Shown: positions 1 through 10,702, counted from the stretch's first letter. The stretch: 64,000 bases of DNA from Streptacidiphilus sp. 4-A2 (GCA_014284505.1 JAAFYY010000001.1:3534001-3598000); one strand, 5' to 3'. The notes: generated by a model from the letters alone, not told the origin. Made by a program: numbers and translations.

Positions 1-1720
1 GCCCACGGCGTACAGGTTGGGTGGTCCCAGCAGCGCTGCCAGGAGTCGACCACGGAGTCGGCGGGCCGGCTGCCCATGATGTGGGTGCCGGCGCCGTGCC
101 CGGCGCCGCGGTAGGTGTAGGGGCGGCCCCGGTACTCGAACCAGCCCGGCGCGCCGGGCCCGGGCCGGTAGCTGCTGTGGTCCTCGGCCCCGAGCAGCCC
201 GAAGATCTGGTCGGAGACCGCCTTGGCGGCCGCCATCCCGGCCTTGACGTGGTCCGACAGGTCGTAGTGGAGCACCGGCCGGGGGTTGCCCAGCCGGTCC
301 GGATGCCGGTGGTCGAGGGTGACCCGGTTGGCCGGGTCGGCGCTCTGCTCCATCTCGAACTGGAGCGCGAACTGGCGGCCGACACGGTCGCCGACCATCT
401 GCCGCAGCCGCCTGCCGAACAGGCCGCGGCCGTCCGGCGCGGCCGGATCGCCGGCGCGCAGCAGCGCCGCGAGCTCCGCGTCCGGCGGGGCGGCGGCCCA
501 GCCCCAGCCCCAGTTGCCGATCTCGATCCGGAACGGGGCCCGGACGGCGCGGGCCGGACCGAAGCGGAAGCCCTCCAGTCCGGAGGTGGAGCCCGGTCCC
601 CGGTAGGCGCCGACCGGCTCCGGCATCAGGCCCCAGGTGAGCAGCACCGGGTGGTCCATCAGATTGCGTCCGACCTGGTCGCTGGAGTTGCCGAGGCCCG
701 AGGCGAGCAGCAGCCGGGCGTTCTCGATCGCGTGCGCGGCGAGCACCACCACCTGGGCGTGCGCGGTGTGCGCGGTGGGGCTCCCCTGGCCGGTCCCGGC
801 CGGGTCCGAATAGCGCTGGTACTCGACCCCGGTGACCCGCCCGGCGGGGTCCGCGAGCACCCGGCCGACCACCGCGCGGGTGAGCAGCGCGACCGACGGG
901 CCCCAGCGCGCCTGGGTACGGGGGGGGTGTACTTGGCCCCGGTGGGACAGACCGGGATGCAGCTGGCGCTTCCGGCGCAGGCGGGGCCGTACTCCGCGCC
1001 GGCCTCACTGTTGCGCCCGTGCGGGGTGCCGACCACCCGCAGCGTGGTGGCGTCGGCGGCGGTGGGGTCGCGCACCGTGCGGCCGTCCAGGGCGGCGGCC
1101 AGCACCCGGTCCAGATGGCTGGCGGGGATCGGGGCCATCGGGAAGGCGTAGTCGTCCGGGAAGGGCAGGCCGACCTCCGCGCGCTGCTCGGCGGCATCGC
1201 CGGACACCCCGATCTCGCGCTCCGCCTCGCGGTAGTAGGGCTCCAGCTCCTGGTAGCCGATGGGCCAGTCGCGGCCGTAGCCGAACTCCCCGGTGCGGAA
1301 GTCCTCCGGGTGCATCCGCGGGGTCAGCCCGGTCCAGGCCGTGCCGGTGCCGCCGTTGACCCGCAGATAGCCGCTGGCGTACGGCAGCGGGCCGCGCTGG
1401 AGGAAGTGCCCCTCGGCCCGGAAGCCGCCGTCCGGCTCCCCCACCAGGTCCAGCACCTCGGGTGAGGGGACCAGGGCGTTGCCGGCGATCGCCGCGCTGG
1501 GGACCTTGGCCAGGGCCCTGTGGAAGCGCTCCACCGCGACCGCGCGCTGCGCCTCCTGCTCTCCGCGCGCACCGGTCCCGGCCTCCAGCACCAGCACCCG
1601 GTGCCCGCGCCGGCCCAGCCGCGCGGCCAGCAGCGAGCCTGCTATGCCCGCGCCCACCACGATCACGTCGTAGTGCTCGTCCAGGGAACGTCCGGTGTCG
1701 CCCGGACGGGCCCGGCTCAC
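1..1720 (-). CDS. GMC-family FAD oxidoreductase (C-terminus cut by window edge)
   Basis: A flavin alcohol/sugar dehydrogenase of the glucose-methanol-choline family. The N-terminus carries the FAD Rossmann motif VVVGAGIAGSLLAARLG near residues 20-36. Further in are GGTGTAWTGLTPR (FAD loop) and a cysteine-rich CAGSASCIPVCPTGA stretch seen in sugar dehydrogenases of this family. Near the window edge the catalytic-His segment AGHGAGTHIMGS is readable. The GTG start at 1720 has GGAAGGGG upstream and overlaps the previous stop as GTGA, so it is translationally coupled to the small subunit. Similarity changes frame once near 915, in a run of G, which I take as a base error. Roughly the last 20-30 residues lie outside the window. 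Substrate unknown; the gluconate-2-dehydrogenase-type partner suggests a sugar or polyol. Confidence 0.85.
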
Positions 1721-2241
1721 CGGCGGACCCCTTCCGGCCCCGCGCAGGCAGCGACCGGAACGACCGGCGCGGCCGGCACCGGCGCGACGGCGACCGGTCC
1801 GACCGCGACCGGTACGGCGGCCGGCGGTATCAGCGCGGGCGGCTTGGCCCAGCTGCCGAAACCCGGGGCGGCGGTGCCCGGCGCATGGCCGCCCACCGCC
1901 CGCCAGAGCAGCCCCTGCGCATAGGTCCGGGCCGTGGGGGGCAGCGGGTCGCGGCCGCCGGTCAGGCCCAGGGAGCGGCAGACCGGCTCCGGCAGGCCGG
2001 GCCAGTGGCCCAGGTACCAGAGCGCGCACAGCGCCCGGGCCAGCTCCAGCAGCGCCGGGTCGGCCAGTGCCGGCGGATCACCGCCGGCCTCGGCCAGCGC
2101 CACCGACAGCCGGTCCAGGCCCTCGGGCCCGACCTGCTCGCGCACGGTCGCCGCCAGTTCCTCCGCCACGCCGGTGGCGGCCAGTTCCACCGGGTCGAAC
2201 CCGGTCAGTAACGCCGACAACCGCAGAAATGTCTCGTCCAT
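1717..2241 (-). CDS. Gluconate 2-dehydrogenase subunit 3-like small subunit
   Basis: A 174-residue protein starting MDETFLRLSALLTG. It has the helical body typical of the small partner of membrane-associated GMC dehydrogenases (ADPALLELARALCALWYLGHW) and ends in an Ala/Val/Pro-rich low-complexity tail. The ATG at 2241 is preceded by GGGGGCGGAG. Its stop overlaps the GMC start by four bases, which supports a two-subunit enzyme. No signal peptide is visible, although family members are often TAT-exported, so the location of the complex is unclear. The upstream permease frame reads into this gene without a stop, which I attribute to a lost base near 2350 rather than a real fusion. Confidence 0.7.
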   Translation of the reverse strand: MDETFLRLSALLTGFDPVELAATGVAEELAATVREQVGPEGLDRLSVALAEAGGDPPALADPALLELARALCALWYLGHWPGLPEPVCRSLGLTGGRDPLPPTARTYAQGLLWRAVGGHAPGTAAPGFGSWAKPPALIPPAAVPVAVGPVAVAPVPAAPVVPVAACAGPEGVRR

Positions 2242-2332
2242 CCGCAACTCCGCCCCCTGGGCCCGGTCCGGGGACTGCCCGGATCGTGGCCGAACCAATG
2301 CTCCCGGTGATGCTTCCTCGGGTCGGCGCGCT

Positions 2333-3956
2333 TCATGCGTCGCCGGGGCGTCGCTGATCAGCTCCTCCGGCGGAAGGCCCCGCCCGGAACGCACCGCCCA
2401 GCCGAAGACCAGCACCGACACCACCGCCACCGTGATCGAGTCATAGGGCGCGCGGAGCCGGTTCGCGCCCCCGAACGAGCCCTGCCAGGACAGCGGCAGC
2501 AGTACCAGCAGATACGCCACCAGCCAGGCCCCGCGCCGCAGTTCGGCGCCGAGCGGGACCTGCGTCGGGCGCTCGGGGCGGAGCAGCAGAAAGAGCGGCA
2601 GCCCGGCCAGCACCATCGGCAGCGCCAGCCGCAGATTGTGCCAGCCGGACCAGTAGACGAACTCGCTGGAGACCACGAAGCTCAGCGGCGCGATCCAGCC
2701 CAGCCCGGGGACCCAGCCGAGCAGCCGCCCGTCCGGACGTCCGCGGAACACGGCGGCGGCGACCGCGGACGCGGCATAGATCAGCAGGTACATGTCCCCC
2801 ATCACGCTGACGATCTGCTGCCAGCCGTTGAACGGCAGCAGGAACACCGCGATCACCACGAGGTTGAGCAGCAGGGCCCGGTGCGGGATCCCGCGGCGCC
2901 CGCTGACCCGTATGAACAGCCGCGGCAGGGTGCCGTTCTTGGCCAGGGCGTAGGTGTGCCGGGCGTCGATGGCGACCCCGACGAAGGCCGAGCCGCCGGG
3001 CGAGACCACCGCGTCCGCGTAGAGCAGACCGGACACCCACTGGAGGTCGAGGATCAGCGCCAGCTGGCCGAACGGCGAGTCGAAGTTCACCCCGACCAGC
3101 CGTGCCCGAGCAGCCGCTCGGGCACGGTGCTCAGAAAGGTGAACTGGAGGGCCAGATAGAGCAGCAGCGCCAGCGCGATGCCGGTGAGCACGGATCCGGG
3201 CAGGGTGCGCCGCGGGTCGCGGGTCTCGCCGGAGAAGTCCAGCGGGGCCTGGAAGCCGTTGAGCGAGTAGACGATCCCGCCGCTCGCCAGCGCGGTCAGC
3301 ACCGCCGGATAGCCGTACGGCGCGAAGCCGCCGTTCGCTCCGGCGGTCAGCCGGCCGGAGTGGAATCCGGAGGCCAGCAGCGCGGCCACGGTCAGCACCG
3401 GCACCACCACCTTGAACACCGACACCAGGTTGTTGACCCGGGCGAAGAGCCTGACCCCGAACCAGTTGAGCGCGGTGAGCAGCACGCTCAGCCCCAGCGC
3501 GACCGCCAGGCCCCGGCCGGTGAGGCTGCCGTCGTGGTAGACCCACGGCAGGTAGTGCCCGGCGTACTGCATGATCGCGCTGATCTCGGCGGCGGTCCCG
3601 CCCACCGACAGCAGGGTGGACCAGCCGATCAGGGTCCCCACCAGCCGCCCGCTGGCGTGCAGCGGCCAGCGTACGGTGCCGCCGCCCTCCGGCCGGGACA
3701 CCCCGAGCTCGACCATCACCAGCGCGACCAGCGCGCACAGCACCCCGGCCGCCAGCCAGGAGAGCAGTGCGGCCGGCCCGGCGGTCTGCGCCGCGTACAT
3801 CGCGGCGAACAGCCAGCCGGAGCCGATGATGTTGGAGAACCCGATCGCGGTGAGGCCCCAGAACCCCAGGTCGCGCCGGAGCCGACGCTCCTCGGCGAGC
3901 ACCTGCGAGGCGGCCGGGCGTGCGGCCTGACTGTCCGGCATGCTCCAGCCTGGCAT
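2333..3956 (-). CDS. APC-family amino acid/polyamine permease (frame-shifted in sequence)
   Basis: An integral membrane permease of about 540 residues and about 12 segments. The first segment carries the APC signature GFSNIIGSGWLFA; later come TEISAIMQYAGHYLPW-like and NWFGVRLFARVNNLVSVFKV segments typical of the family. The ATG at 3956 (MPGWSMPDSQ) has AGGGGTGG upstream; a second Met six residues in is an alternative start. Similarity crosses one frame change near 3100. At the 3' end a further lost base near 2350 would restore a TGA at 2333-2335. It is the first gene of an apparent operon with the small subunit and GMC oxidoreductase, so it may import that enzyme's substrate, but this is inference. 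Confidence 0.75.
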
Positions 3957-4037
3957 GCGCCACCCCTGGAACCACGCAGGCCGGACGGTCCGAACGAGGG
4001 ATTCACAGATATGTCGATGTATCGGTTGAGCGCGGGA

Positions 4038-4433
4038 TCAGCCGAAGAGGAGCAGCCCGGTCACCACGCAGACGAGCAGGTACACCGCGACCCCCACCGG
4101 GACCGCCCGCCACGGGGACAGGTGCCGCCGCCGCAGCCGCTCCCCGCCGAGCACCGCCAGCAGCAGCCCGGCCGCCAGGCCCGCCCAGGGCAGGGCCAGC
4201 AGGAGCAGCCAGCCGCCGCCGGAGCACACCGCCGCCGAGTGACCGGCGCCGGTGCCGCAGCTGTCCGTGGCGAACAGCATCCCGAACGAGAAGAGCAGGT
4301 CGAGCGCCCCACCGAGCAGTGCGAACACCGCCAGCGCCACCACGCACCCGGCCGGCCAACGCGGCGGACGGACCGGACCGTAGTCGAAGGAGCCCGCGTC
4401 CCCGGGCCCGCCCGGGTAATCCCCTCGGCTCAC
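4038..4433 (-). CDS. Small integral membrane protein, function unknown
   Basis: A 131-residue protein. The GTG start at 4433 has a good ribosome binding site (GGAGAGGAC). The N-terminus is polar ([14 protein letters not shown]), followed by three clear hydrophobic segments, around AGCVVALAVFALLGGALDLL, WLLLLALPWAGLAAGLLLAVL and VAVYLLVCVVTGLLLFG. Two Cys residues (DSCGTG, AVCSGG) lie in the loop between the first two segments. I do not recognise the family. It lies about 80 bp upstream of the APC permease on the same strand and could share its transcript. Confidence 0.7.
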   Translation of the reverse strand: MSRGDYPGGPGDAGSFDYGPVRPPRWPAGCVVALAVFALLGGALDLLFSFGMLFATDSCGTGAGHSAAVCSGGGWLLLLALPWAGLAAGLLLAVLGGERLRRRHLSPWRAVPVGVAVYLLVCVVTGLLLFG

Positions 4434-4804
4434 CGGATGTCCTCTCCTCGCGTGGAACGCGGCACCGCATCCACCATCGGCTGTCGTCGGCCCGGTCGGC
4501 AGCCCCGGTCGGACCGTATGCCATCGCCTTCTTCCCCGGCCGGACAGGTCATATCCGCCCGGAACGCCCCGGCCCCGGTCCGGCCCGGAAACCACTCGAA
4601 GAAGTCATCTGGGCGCGGCCGGGAAAGGCCCCTTCCGGCCCCCTGGCGGCAGCGGGGACACACCCCGGGCGGTCCCCCGCAGGGGAGCGGGCCGCGGCTT
4701 CCCACAGGCCGCCCAGCGGCTCTCCCGGCGCCCGATGCATAGCTTCTGACCTGGTCTTTCCTCTCCTGCGACGATAAGTTCGGAGCAGCTGAGAAGGGGG
4801 CCGG
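4434..4804. other. Intergenic, divergent promoters
   Basis: About 370 bp between the small membrane protein (minus) and the methyltransferase (plus). Open frames here lack convincing codon bias or start signals. It presumably holds both promoters. I see no clear operator or RNA. Confidence 0.4.
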
Positions 4805-5579
4805 ATGGACCGGAACATACGCACGATCGAAGACGTCCTCGCCGTCCTGGACGGGCTCTTCGCGCCGGAGGGGAGCGCCTGTCGACCGGCAGCGGCGATG
4901 CCTTCTGGGACCGTTTCTACACCGACCGGGACCGCCCCGTGCCGTTCTTCGTGCCCAAGCCGGACGAGAATCTGGCGGCCGCCGTCGACCGGGGCGTGCT
5001 GCGGCCGGGCCGGGCGCTGGACCTGGGCTGCGGCCCGGGACGCAACGCGCTGTTCCTCGCCGGGCGCGGGTTCCAGGTGGACGCGGTGGACCTGTCCCCG
5101 GTCGCGGTCGCCTGGGCCGGGGGGCGGCCCGGGAGGCGGCCGTGGAGATCCGCTTCATCTGCGGCGACGCCTTCGCCCTCGGCCCCGCGGAACTGCCCGG
5201 CGGCTACGACCTGGTCGTGGACTCGGGCTGCTTCCACCACCTGCCGCCGCACCGCCGCGTGAGCTATCTCCAGCTCCTGGAGCGGGTGCTGGCCCCGGGC
5301 GGCCATCTGGCCCTGACGGCTTTCGCGTCCGGCGGGATGGGCTCGGAGCTCTCCGACGCCGAGCTGTACCGGCAGCGTGATCTGGGCGGCGGCCTGGCCT
5401 ACACACCGGAGTCGCTGCGCTGGATCTTCTCGGACCTCACCGAGCTGGAACTGCGGCGGATGAACACCGAACCACCGCAGTCGCCGCTCTTCGGCGTGCC
5501 CTTCCTGTGGACCGCCCTGTTCCGGCGCGACCGGGACCAGGCGTCTGCGACGCGCCCTCCGGGCCCGCGTCAGCCCTGA
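4805..5579 (+). CDS. Class I SAM-dependent methyltransferase (frame-shifted in sequence)
   Basis: A small-molecule methyltransferase of about 255 residues. The N-terminus reads MDRNIRTIEDVLAVLDGLF. After one shift near 4880 come FWDRFYTDRDRPVPFF-like sequence and motif I ALDLGCGPGRNALFLAGRG (SAM binding). After a second shift near 5130 come the acidic motif FICGDAF, the post-II segment DLVVDSGCFHHL and the typical LLERVLAPGGHLALTAF. The ATG at 4805 follows GAGAAGGGGGCCGG. Its end overlaps the convergent inositol-monophosphatase gene by about ten bases. Substrate unknown; it resembles the thiopurine/tellurite-type clade of compact methyltransferases. Confidence 0.75.
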
Positions 5580-6367
5580 CCGCGGATCATCGACAGCAGC
5601 AGAGCGTGGGTCCCGGCGTCGGCGGCCACCAGCAGCCCCCGGCCCGACTCCCCGGCCGGGGCACCGTCGACGCCGGTGACCACGCAGCCGGCGGCCCGGC
5701 AGAGCGCGATACCCGCGGCGAAGTGCACACTCGCCGACAGGTCGCCGCCGTCGGTGACATAGGCGGCACGGCGGCCGGCCGCGACCCAGGCCAGGGCGAG
5801 CGTGGTGGAGACGACCCGCGGCCGGAACAGCTCGACGAAACGCTGGTCGGCCAGCAGCTCCACCGCCCGGAACCCGGGCGCGCCCGGGAACGGCGGGTCC
5901 AGGTTGACATCCACCAGCCGGGTCGCGGACGTGGGCTCCAGCGGGGTGTCGGCCCCGTCCCGGCGCAGCCAGGACTTCTCGCCGTCGGTGTGGAAGACCT
6001 CGCCGCTGAACGGGTCGGCCACCGCCGCCGCCCCGCCGCGCAGCGCCACATTGACGGCCACCAGCATGCTGCCGACGGCGTAGTTCAGCGTCCCGCACAG
6101 GGGGTCGACCAGCCACTGGCGTACCGCGCCGGTCGGGCCCTGCTGCCCGCTCTCCTCGCCGAGCACCGCGTCCTTGGGCCGGGCGGCGCGCAGGACGGCC
6201 AGGATCGCCTGCTCCGCCTCCACATCGGCGGCGGTGGCGAAGTCCCCGGCGCCCTTGTCGATACGGGCGAGCCGGCGGCCGTACCCGGCCCGCACCACCT
6301 CCGCGCCGGCCAGCGCCGCGGCCACGGCGATCCCGGAATCGTCAAGGCCCGCCCATGAGTTGATCAT
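5570..6367 (-). CDS. Inositol monophosphatase-family protein with altered metal ligands
   Basis: An intact 265-residue protein of the IMPase/FBPase fold. The family order is present: KGAGDFATAADVEAE, GEES near residue 74, WLVDPLCGTLNYAVG, and the C-terminal FAAGIALCRAAG. In active enzymes the third motif is DPxDGT, with both Asp binding metal; here the second Asp is Cys (DPLCGT). The usual W-D before AAG is also missing (ASVHFAAG). These ligand losses suggest weak, altered or absent phosphatase activity, or a sugar/nucleotide-binding role. The gene itself shows no frame damage, so the substitutions are less likely to be simple indel errors. The start ATG at 6367 has only a weak ribosome binding site. 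Confidence 0.8.
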   Translation of the reverse strand: MINSWAGLDDSGIAVAAALAGAEVVRAGYGRRLARIDKGAGDFATAADVEAEQAILAVLRAARPKDAVLGEESGQQGPTGAVRQWLVDPLCGTLNYAVGSMLVAVNVALRGGAAAVADPFSGEVFHTDGEKSWLRRDGADTPLEPTSATRLVDVNLDPPFPGAPGFRAVELLADQRFVELFRPRVVSTTLALAWVAAGRRAAYVTDGGDLSASVHFAAGIALCRAAGCVVTGVDGAPAGESGRGLLVAADAGTHALLLSMIRGQG

Positions 6368-6395
6368 GCCGCGCAGCTTAGCCCGGCCGGGCCGG

Positions 6396-7753
6396 TCAGC
6401 GGACGGCGGCCTCCTGCCCGGTGGCCTGCTGCCCGGCGTCCGGCTGCGGCGGTGCCGGGTCGGCCGGCAGCGCGACCAGGGCGTAGAGCCCGGCCAGCAG
6501 GATGCAGCTGCCGGAGGCGGTGAAGACGGCGTCGATCCGGCCGAAGGTGATGCCCGCGATCCGGGTGTGCAGGCCCTGGAGCACGGTGCTGGCCAGCCAG
6601 CCGGCCACCACCACCGAGAGCATGGAGGCGAGTTGGATGGCCGGGTTGATCACCGCCATCACCCGCCCCAGGTACTCGGGTGGTGTCGCCGCCAGCAGCA
6701 GCGGGGAGACGGCGGTGTTGAGCATGGCCAGCGGGATGGAGATCGCGGTCAGCAGCAGCGCCCCGGACCAGAAGTGGGTCTGCCGGGCGTAGACCACCAC
6801 CAGCAGCCCGACCAGCAGCAGCGTCAGCCACAGGGTGGTGCGGGCGCCGAGCCGCCGCACCACCGCTCCCGCGCCGAGCGCGCCGAGGACCGCGCCGACG
6901 CCGAAGGCCGTCTGCATGAAACCGTAGAGGTGCGGGTCGGCATGCAGGTTCCCGGTGACGAAGAAGACGTCGAGGGAGTTCATCGCCCCGGTGCCGCAGG
7001 CCGCGATCACGGCCAGGGCCAGCACCGTCACCAGCAGCCGGCTGCGCCCGAAGAAGCGCAGGCCGGACAGGAACTCGGCACGCAGGTCCGGCTGTTCGGC
7101 GGCGGAGCGAGGCTGCCGCCCGGCCAGTCGCAGGGAGCGGACGGCGAACCAGGAGAAGACATAGGACAGCGCGTTGAGCACCAGCGCCCACTGGAGCCCG
7201 GCGGTGAACAGCAGCGGCGCGGCGATCGGCGGGCCGATGATGGAGGCGGTCGCCATGGTCGCCTGGCCGAGGCCGGCCGCGCGGGCCCGGTCGGCCTCCC
7301 CGCTCACCACCTCGCCCAGTACCGCGAACCTGGCCGGGGAGAAGAACTGCCCGGTGGCGGTGACCACGAACACCAGCAGGTAGATCAGCGCGAGCCAGAC
7401 CCCGGCCGGCAGCGCCGACACCGGCAGGAAGGACAGCACCGCCAGCACCCCCACCGCCGCCGCCGGACGACCTCGGTGCACAGCATGGTGCGCCGGTGGT
7501 CCCAGCGGTCGACGAACACCCCGGCCAGCGGGCCGACCAGCAGCACCGCCGCGCCGGTCGAGAGCATCACCCCGCTGACCGCCACCGGCGCCCAGGGACG
7601 GCCCCTGCCGAGGACGGTCGCCACCCACAGCACCAGGGTGGTGTCGAAGACGTAGTCGCCGACGGTCGACACCGCCTGCCCGTACCAGAGCCGGGCGTAG
7701 TCGCGGTTGATCAGGTACTTGCCGATGCGTCTTTCGATGCGCGCCGATATCAC
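6396..7753 (-). CDS. MFS transporter, enterobactin-exporter/tetracycline-exporter type
   Basis: A major facilitator of about 450 residues with 12 membrane segments. The N-terminus (INRDYARLWYGQAVSTVGD) and loop GPLAGVFVDRWDHRRTML carry the family signature D-R-x-x-R-R between segments 2 and 3. Later segments include AMNSLDVFFVTGNLHADP and PEYLGRVMAV. The GTG start at 7753 follows GGGGGAACC. One frame change sits near 7460 in a GCC-rich run. Members of this clade usually export small hydrophobic compounds or siderophores. It is divergent from the PIG-L deacetylase. Confidence 0.8.
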
Positions 7754-7966
7754 GCGGTTCCCCCGTTGCCCGTCCAGGTCAGCCTGCCGTTCGAGCGGGC
7801 AGACTAGCGCGCCCGCCGGGCGGACCTCGCAGCCCGGGCCGCCGGCCGGCCACAGGCGGGGGCCGACGTGCCGCCGACTTGCCGTCGACGCGGGTGGATC
7901 GGCCGCCCTGTCGGACCGGCGTACTAGGGTGGAAGCACGCCCGTCTCACCCGGAGGTCTGCAACTG

Positions 7967-8780
7967 ATGGATCGTCAGCTCACTTTGATGGCTGTCCACG
8001 CCCATCCCGACGACGAGGTGCTGTCCACCGGCGGGGTGCTGGCCAGGGCCGCCGCCGAGGGCATCCGCACGGTGCTGGTGACCTGCACCGACGGGCAGCA
8101 GGGGACGGGCCCGGCGGCGTCAAGCCCGGCGAGCCCGGGCACGACGAGGCGGCGGTGCGCGAGCTGCGGCTGCGCGAACTGCGCGAGTCGGTGGCACTGC
8201 TGGGCATCTCCGACGTGGAGCTGCTCGGCTACCACGACTCCGGGATGGTCGGCTGGGCCGCCAACGAGCGCCCCGAGGCCTTCGCGAACATCCCGCTGGA
8301 GCAGTCCTCGGGGCGGCTGGCCGAGCTGCTGGAGCGCTACCGGCCGGATGTCGTGGTCACCTACGACGAGAACGGCAACTACGGCCACCCGGACCACATC
8401 CAGGCGAACCGGATCACCGAGGCGGCGATCGGGGCCACCGGGATCCCGGCGAAGTTCTACCACACCGCCATCCCCCGCTCGGCGGTCGCCGATCTGGTCG
8501 CCGGCCTGCGGGCCAGCGGCGCCGACACCGGCGAGTTCGACCCGCCCGCCGACTTCGGCACCCGGACGAGCTGGTCACCACCACGGTGGACGTCTCCCGC
8601 TACGTGGACCACAAGCGCAAGGCGCTGGAGGCCCACGCCAGCCAGGGCGACGGCATCTTCATGCTGCGGATGCCCGAGGAGGCCCAGCAGCGGATGTTCG
8701 GCCGGGAGTCCTTCGTCCGCAGGTTCAGCACCGTGCCCGCCCCGGCCCACGAGGACGACCTCTTCGCCGGGCTGCGCTGA
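7967..8780 (+). CDS. PIG-L family deacetylase (LmbE-like)
   Basis: A zinc-dependent N-acetylglucosaminyl deacetylase-fold protein of about 270 residues. The N-terminal AHPDDE motif (residues 11-16) supplies two zinc ligands and the catalytic Asp. The later HPDH motif in NYGHPDHIQANR supplies the third ligand. The ATG at 7967 follows CGGAGGTCTGCAACTG. Frame changes near 8110 and 8570 separate the N-terminal motif, the core and the C-terminal part (VDVSRYVDHKRKALEAHASQ). In actinomycetes this family includes mycothiol (MshB), mycothiol-conjugate (Mca) and natural-product deacetylases. The DHKRKALEAHASQ segment and overall pattern are most like MshB/Mca. Confidence 0.8.
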
Positions 8781-8804
8781 CCGGCGGCCCCGGCGGCCGG
8801 CGGC

Positions 8805-9831
8805 TCAGTCCCGCTCCGACGGGCCGGGGTCGGGGCGGGGCTCGCCGGGGCAAGCCGGGCGACCAGTTCGGTCAGCGCCTGGCAGGCCTGCTCGATCTTC
8901 AGATAGGTGCTCCGGCGCTCGGTGACCACCGCCGCCAGCAGCAGTGTGGTCAGCGCCGCCGCTCCGTTCAGCGCCTGCAGGGTGACCATGATCTCGACGG
9001 TGCTGCGCAGCGCGAACGGACCGGCGCTGTCGCTGGCCGCCGCGATCGCGATCACCGACACCAGCAGCACCCCGAGCACCGCGCCGACCAGCTGGAACCG
9101 CAGCGCCGACCAGATCAGCAGCGGGAAGACCAGGAACAGCAGGTCGAGCGTGGTGTGGGTGACCAGGGCGGTCACCACGCCGATGCCCAGCAGCACCACC
9201 ACCGCCTCGGCCCACTGGAGCAGGTTGACCTCGGTCGGCAGCCGTACGGTCAGGCCCACCAGCAGCAGCGGCGCGACCACCAGCACCCCCATCGCGTCCC
9301 CGGCCCACCAGGACGACCAGCTGGCCCAGTACTCCCCCGCCTTCAGTGAGCCGTCCACGGCCAGGGTGGTGGTGCCCACGGTCGCGCTGATCAGCATCCC
9401 GCCCAGGGCGCCCAGGAAGACCAGCGCCACCCCGTCCCGCAGCCGGTCCAGGGCGATGTGGAAGTCCACCCGGCGCAGCAGCAGGCAGGAGCACAGGGGG
9501 CCAGGGTGCTCCCGGCCACGATCGCCACCGAGGCGGCCCTGAACGGCCCGATGGAGATGATCACCAGGAACTCCCCGAGCGCGATCCCCGGCCAGATCCG
9601 CAGGCCCAGGGTGAGCAGGGCGACCAGGGCGATGCCGGTGGGCGGCCAGAGCGGGGTGACCATGGCCCCCTCCAGCACCACCTGCCAGAGCAGGCCCAGC
9701 CGCCCGGCACCGAAGTAGGCGGCGGCGACGGCGAGGATCAGCAGGCCCGTGGTCGCCGGACGCCGGAGTCCCTCGTATCGCAGCACAGCAGCCATCAGAC
9801 AACGATCGGCCGTGGACACCCGCCGTGACAC
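8805..9831 (-). CDS. MASE1-domain membrane sensor protein
   Basis: A membrane protein of about 340 residues with a MASE1-type array of segments. The diagnostic region LWPPTGIALVALLTLGLRIWP and the following GEFLVIISIGPF match the family, which senses unknown signals in bacterial signalling proteins. After roughly eight segments a short cytoplasmic tail (ERRSTYLKIEQACQALTELVARL) could form a coiled coil. No kinase, GGDEF or phosphatase domain follows. It lies 41 bp downstream of a PP2C phosphatase on the same strand, so the two may act as a split sensor/effector. Two frame changes are apparent, near 9490 and 8850. The start could be GTG 9831 or ATG 9795; neither has a strong ribosome binding site. 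Confidence 0.7.
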
Positions 9832-9872
9832 GCGCGGCGGTGAGCATTTCAGTCACCCGGCCCGCCCGCGCC

Positions 9873-10702
9873 TCACTCCCCCGTTCCGGCCGGGGGACCA
9901 TCGTGGCTGAGCACCAGCACCGCGGCGTCGTCGGCGTGGCCGGTGAGCTCGGCGACCTTGATCACTTCGGCGGCCAGCTCGCCGGGGTCGGCGCCGACCC
10001 CGGCCCGGACCACCCTGGCCACCTGTTCGAGACCGGCCTCGATCGGGAACGACGGGCCCTCCACCACGCCGTCGGTGAGCAGCACGAACGCCCCCTGCTG
10101 GGGCAGCCGGCGCCGGGTCACCGGATACTCCTGGTCGGGCAGGATGCCCAGCGGCACGCCGCCCGGGTCGTGCGCTATCCCGTAGCGGCCGTCGGCGGTG
10201 GCCCAGACCGCGGGCACATGGCCGGCCCGGGCGTCGGCCAGCTCCCAGGTCACCGGGTCGAAGCTGAGGAAGCTACAGGTCACGAAGAGCGGGGAGTCCA
10301 TGGACAGCAGCAGGTCATTGGCGCGCCGCAGCACCTCGCCCGGGTCCGCGGCGGTCGCGGCCACCGCCCGCAGACCGATCCGGACCTGCCCCATGAAGGC
10401 GGCGGCCTCCACATCGTGCCCCTGGACGTCGCCGACCGAGAAGCCGAGCGCCCCGCCCGGCAGCGCGAACCCGTCGTACCAGTCGCCGCCGATTTCCAGG
10501 CCGTCGCGGCCGGGGCGTACCGGGCGGCGGTCCGCAGGCCGGGCAGCTGCGGCAGGGCGCCGGGGAGCAGCCCGCGCTGGAGGGCCTGGGCCAGCTCCAC
10601 CCTGGCCCGCTGGAACTCGGCCCGCTCCAGGGCCTGCTCGGTCAGCCGTCCGAGCTGGCTCAGCAGGTCGTCGGCACTCGCGGGATGGCGTCGGGTCATC
10701 AC
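9873..10702 (-). CDS. PP2C-family (SpoIIE-type) protein phosphatase
   Basis: A Ser/Thr phosphatase of about 275 residues. The N-terminus is a short helical stretch (LGRLTEQALERAEFQRARVELAQALQ-like) leading straight into the PPM domain: QRGLLPGALPQLPGLRTAARY, IGGDWYDGFAL (metal-binding Asp), FSVGDVQGHDVEAAAFM (second metal Asp) and DDAAVLVL at the end. One frame change lies near 10510. GTG 10702 or ATG 10699 follows GGAGG with unusually short spacing. Such phosphatases usually act on anti-sigma-factor antagonists. With the downstream MASE1 protein it resembles a SpoIIE split into two chains. Confidence 0.8.

Noticed and set aside
1717..3956. A fusion of the APC permease with the dehydrogenase small subunit
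   Set aside because: The frame is open only if a base is missing near 2350. The small subunit has its own ribosome binding site and ATG, and one added base gives a TGA at 2333-2335.
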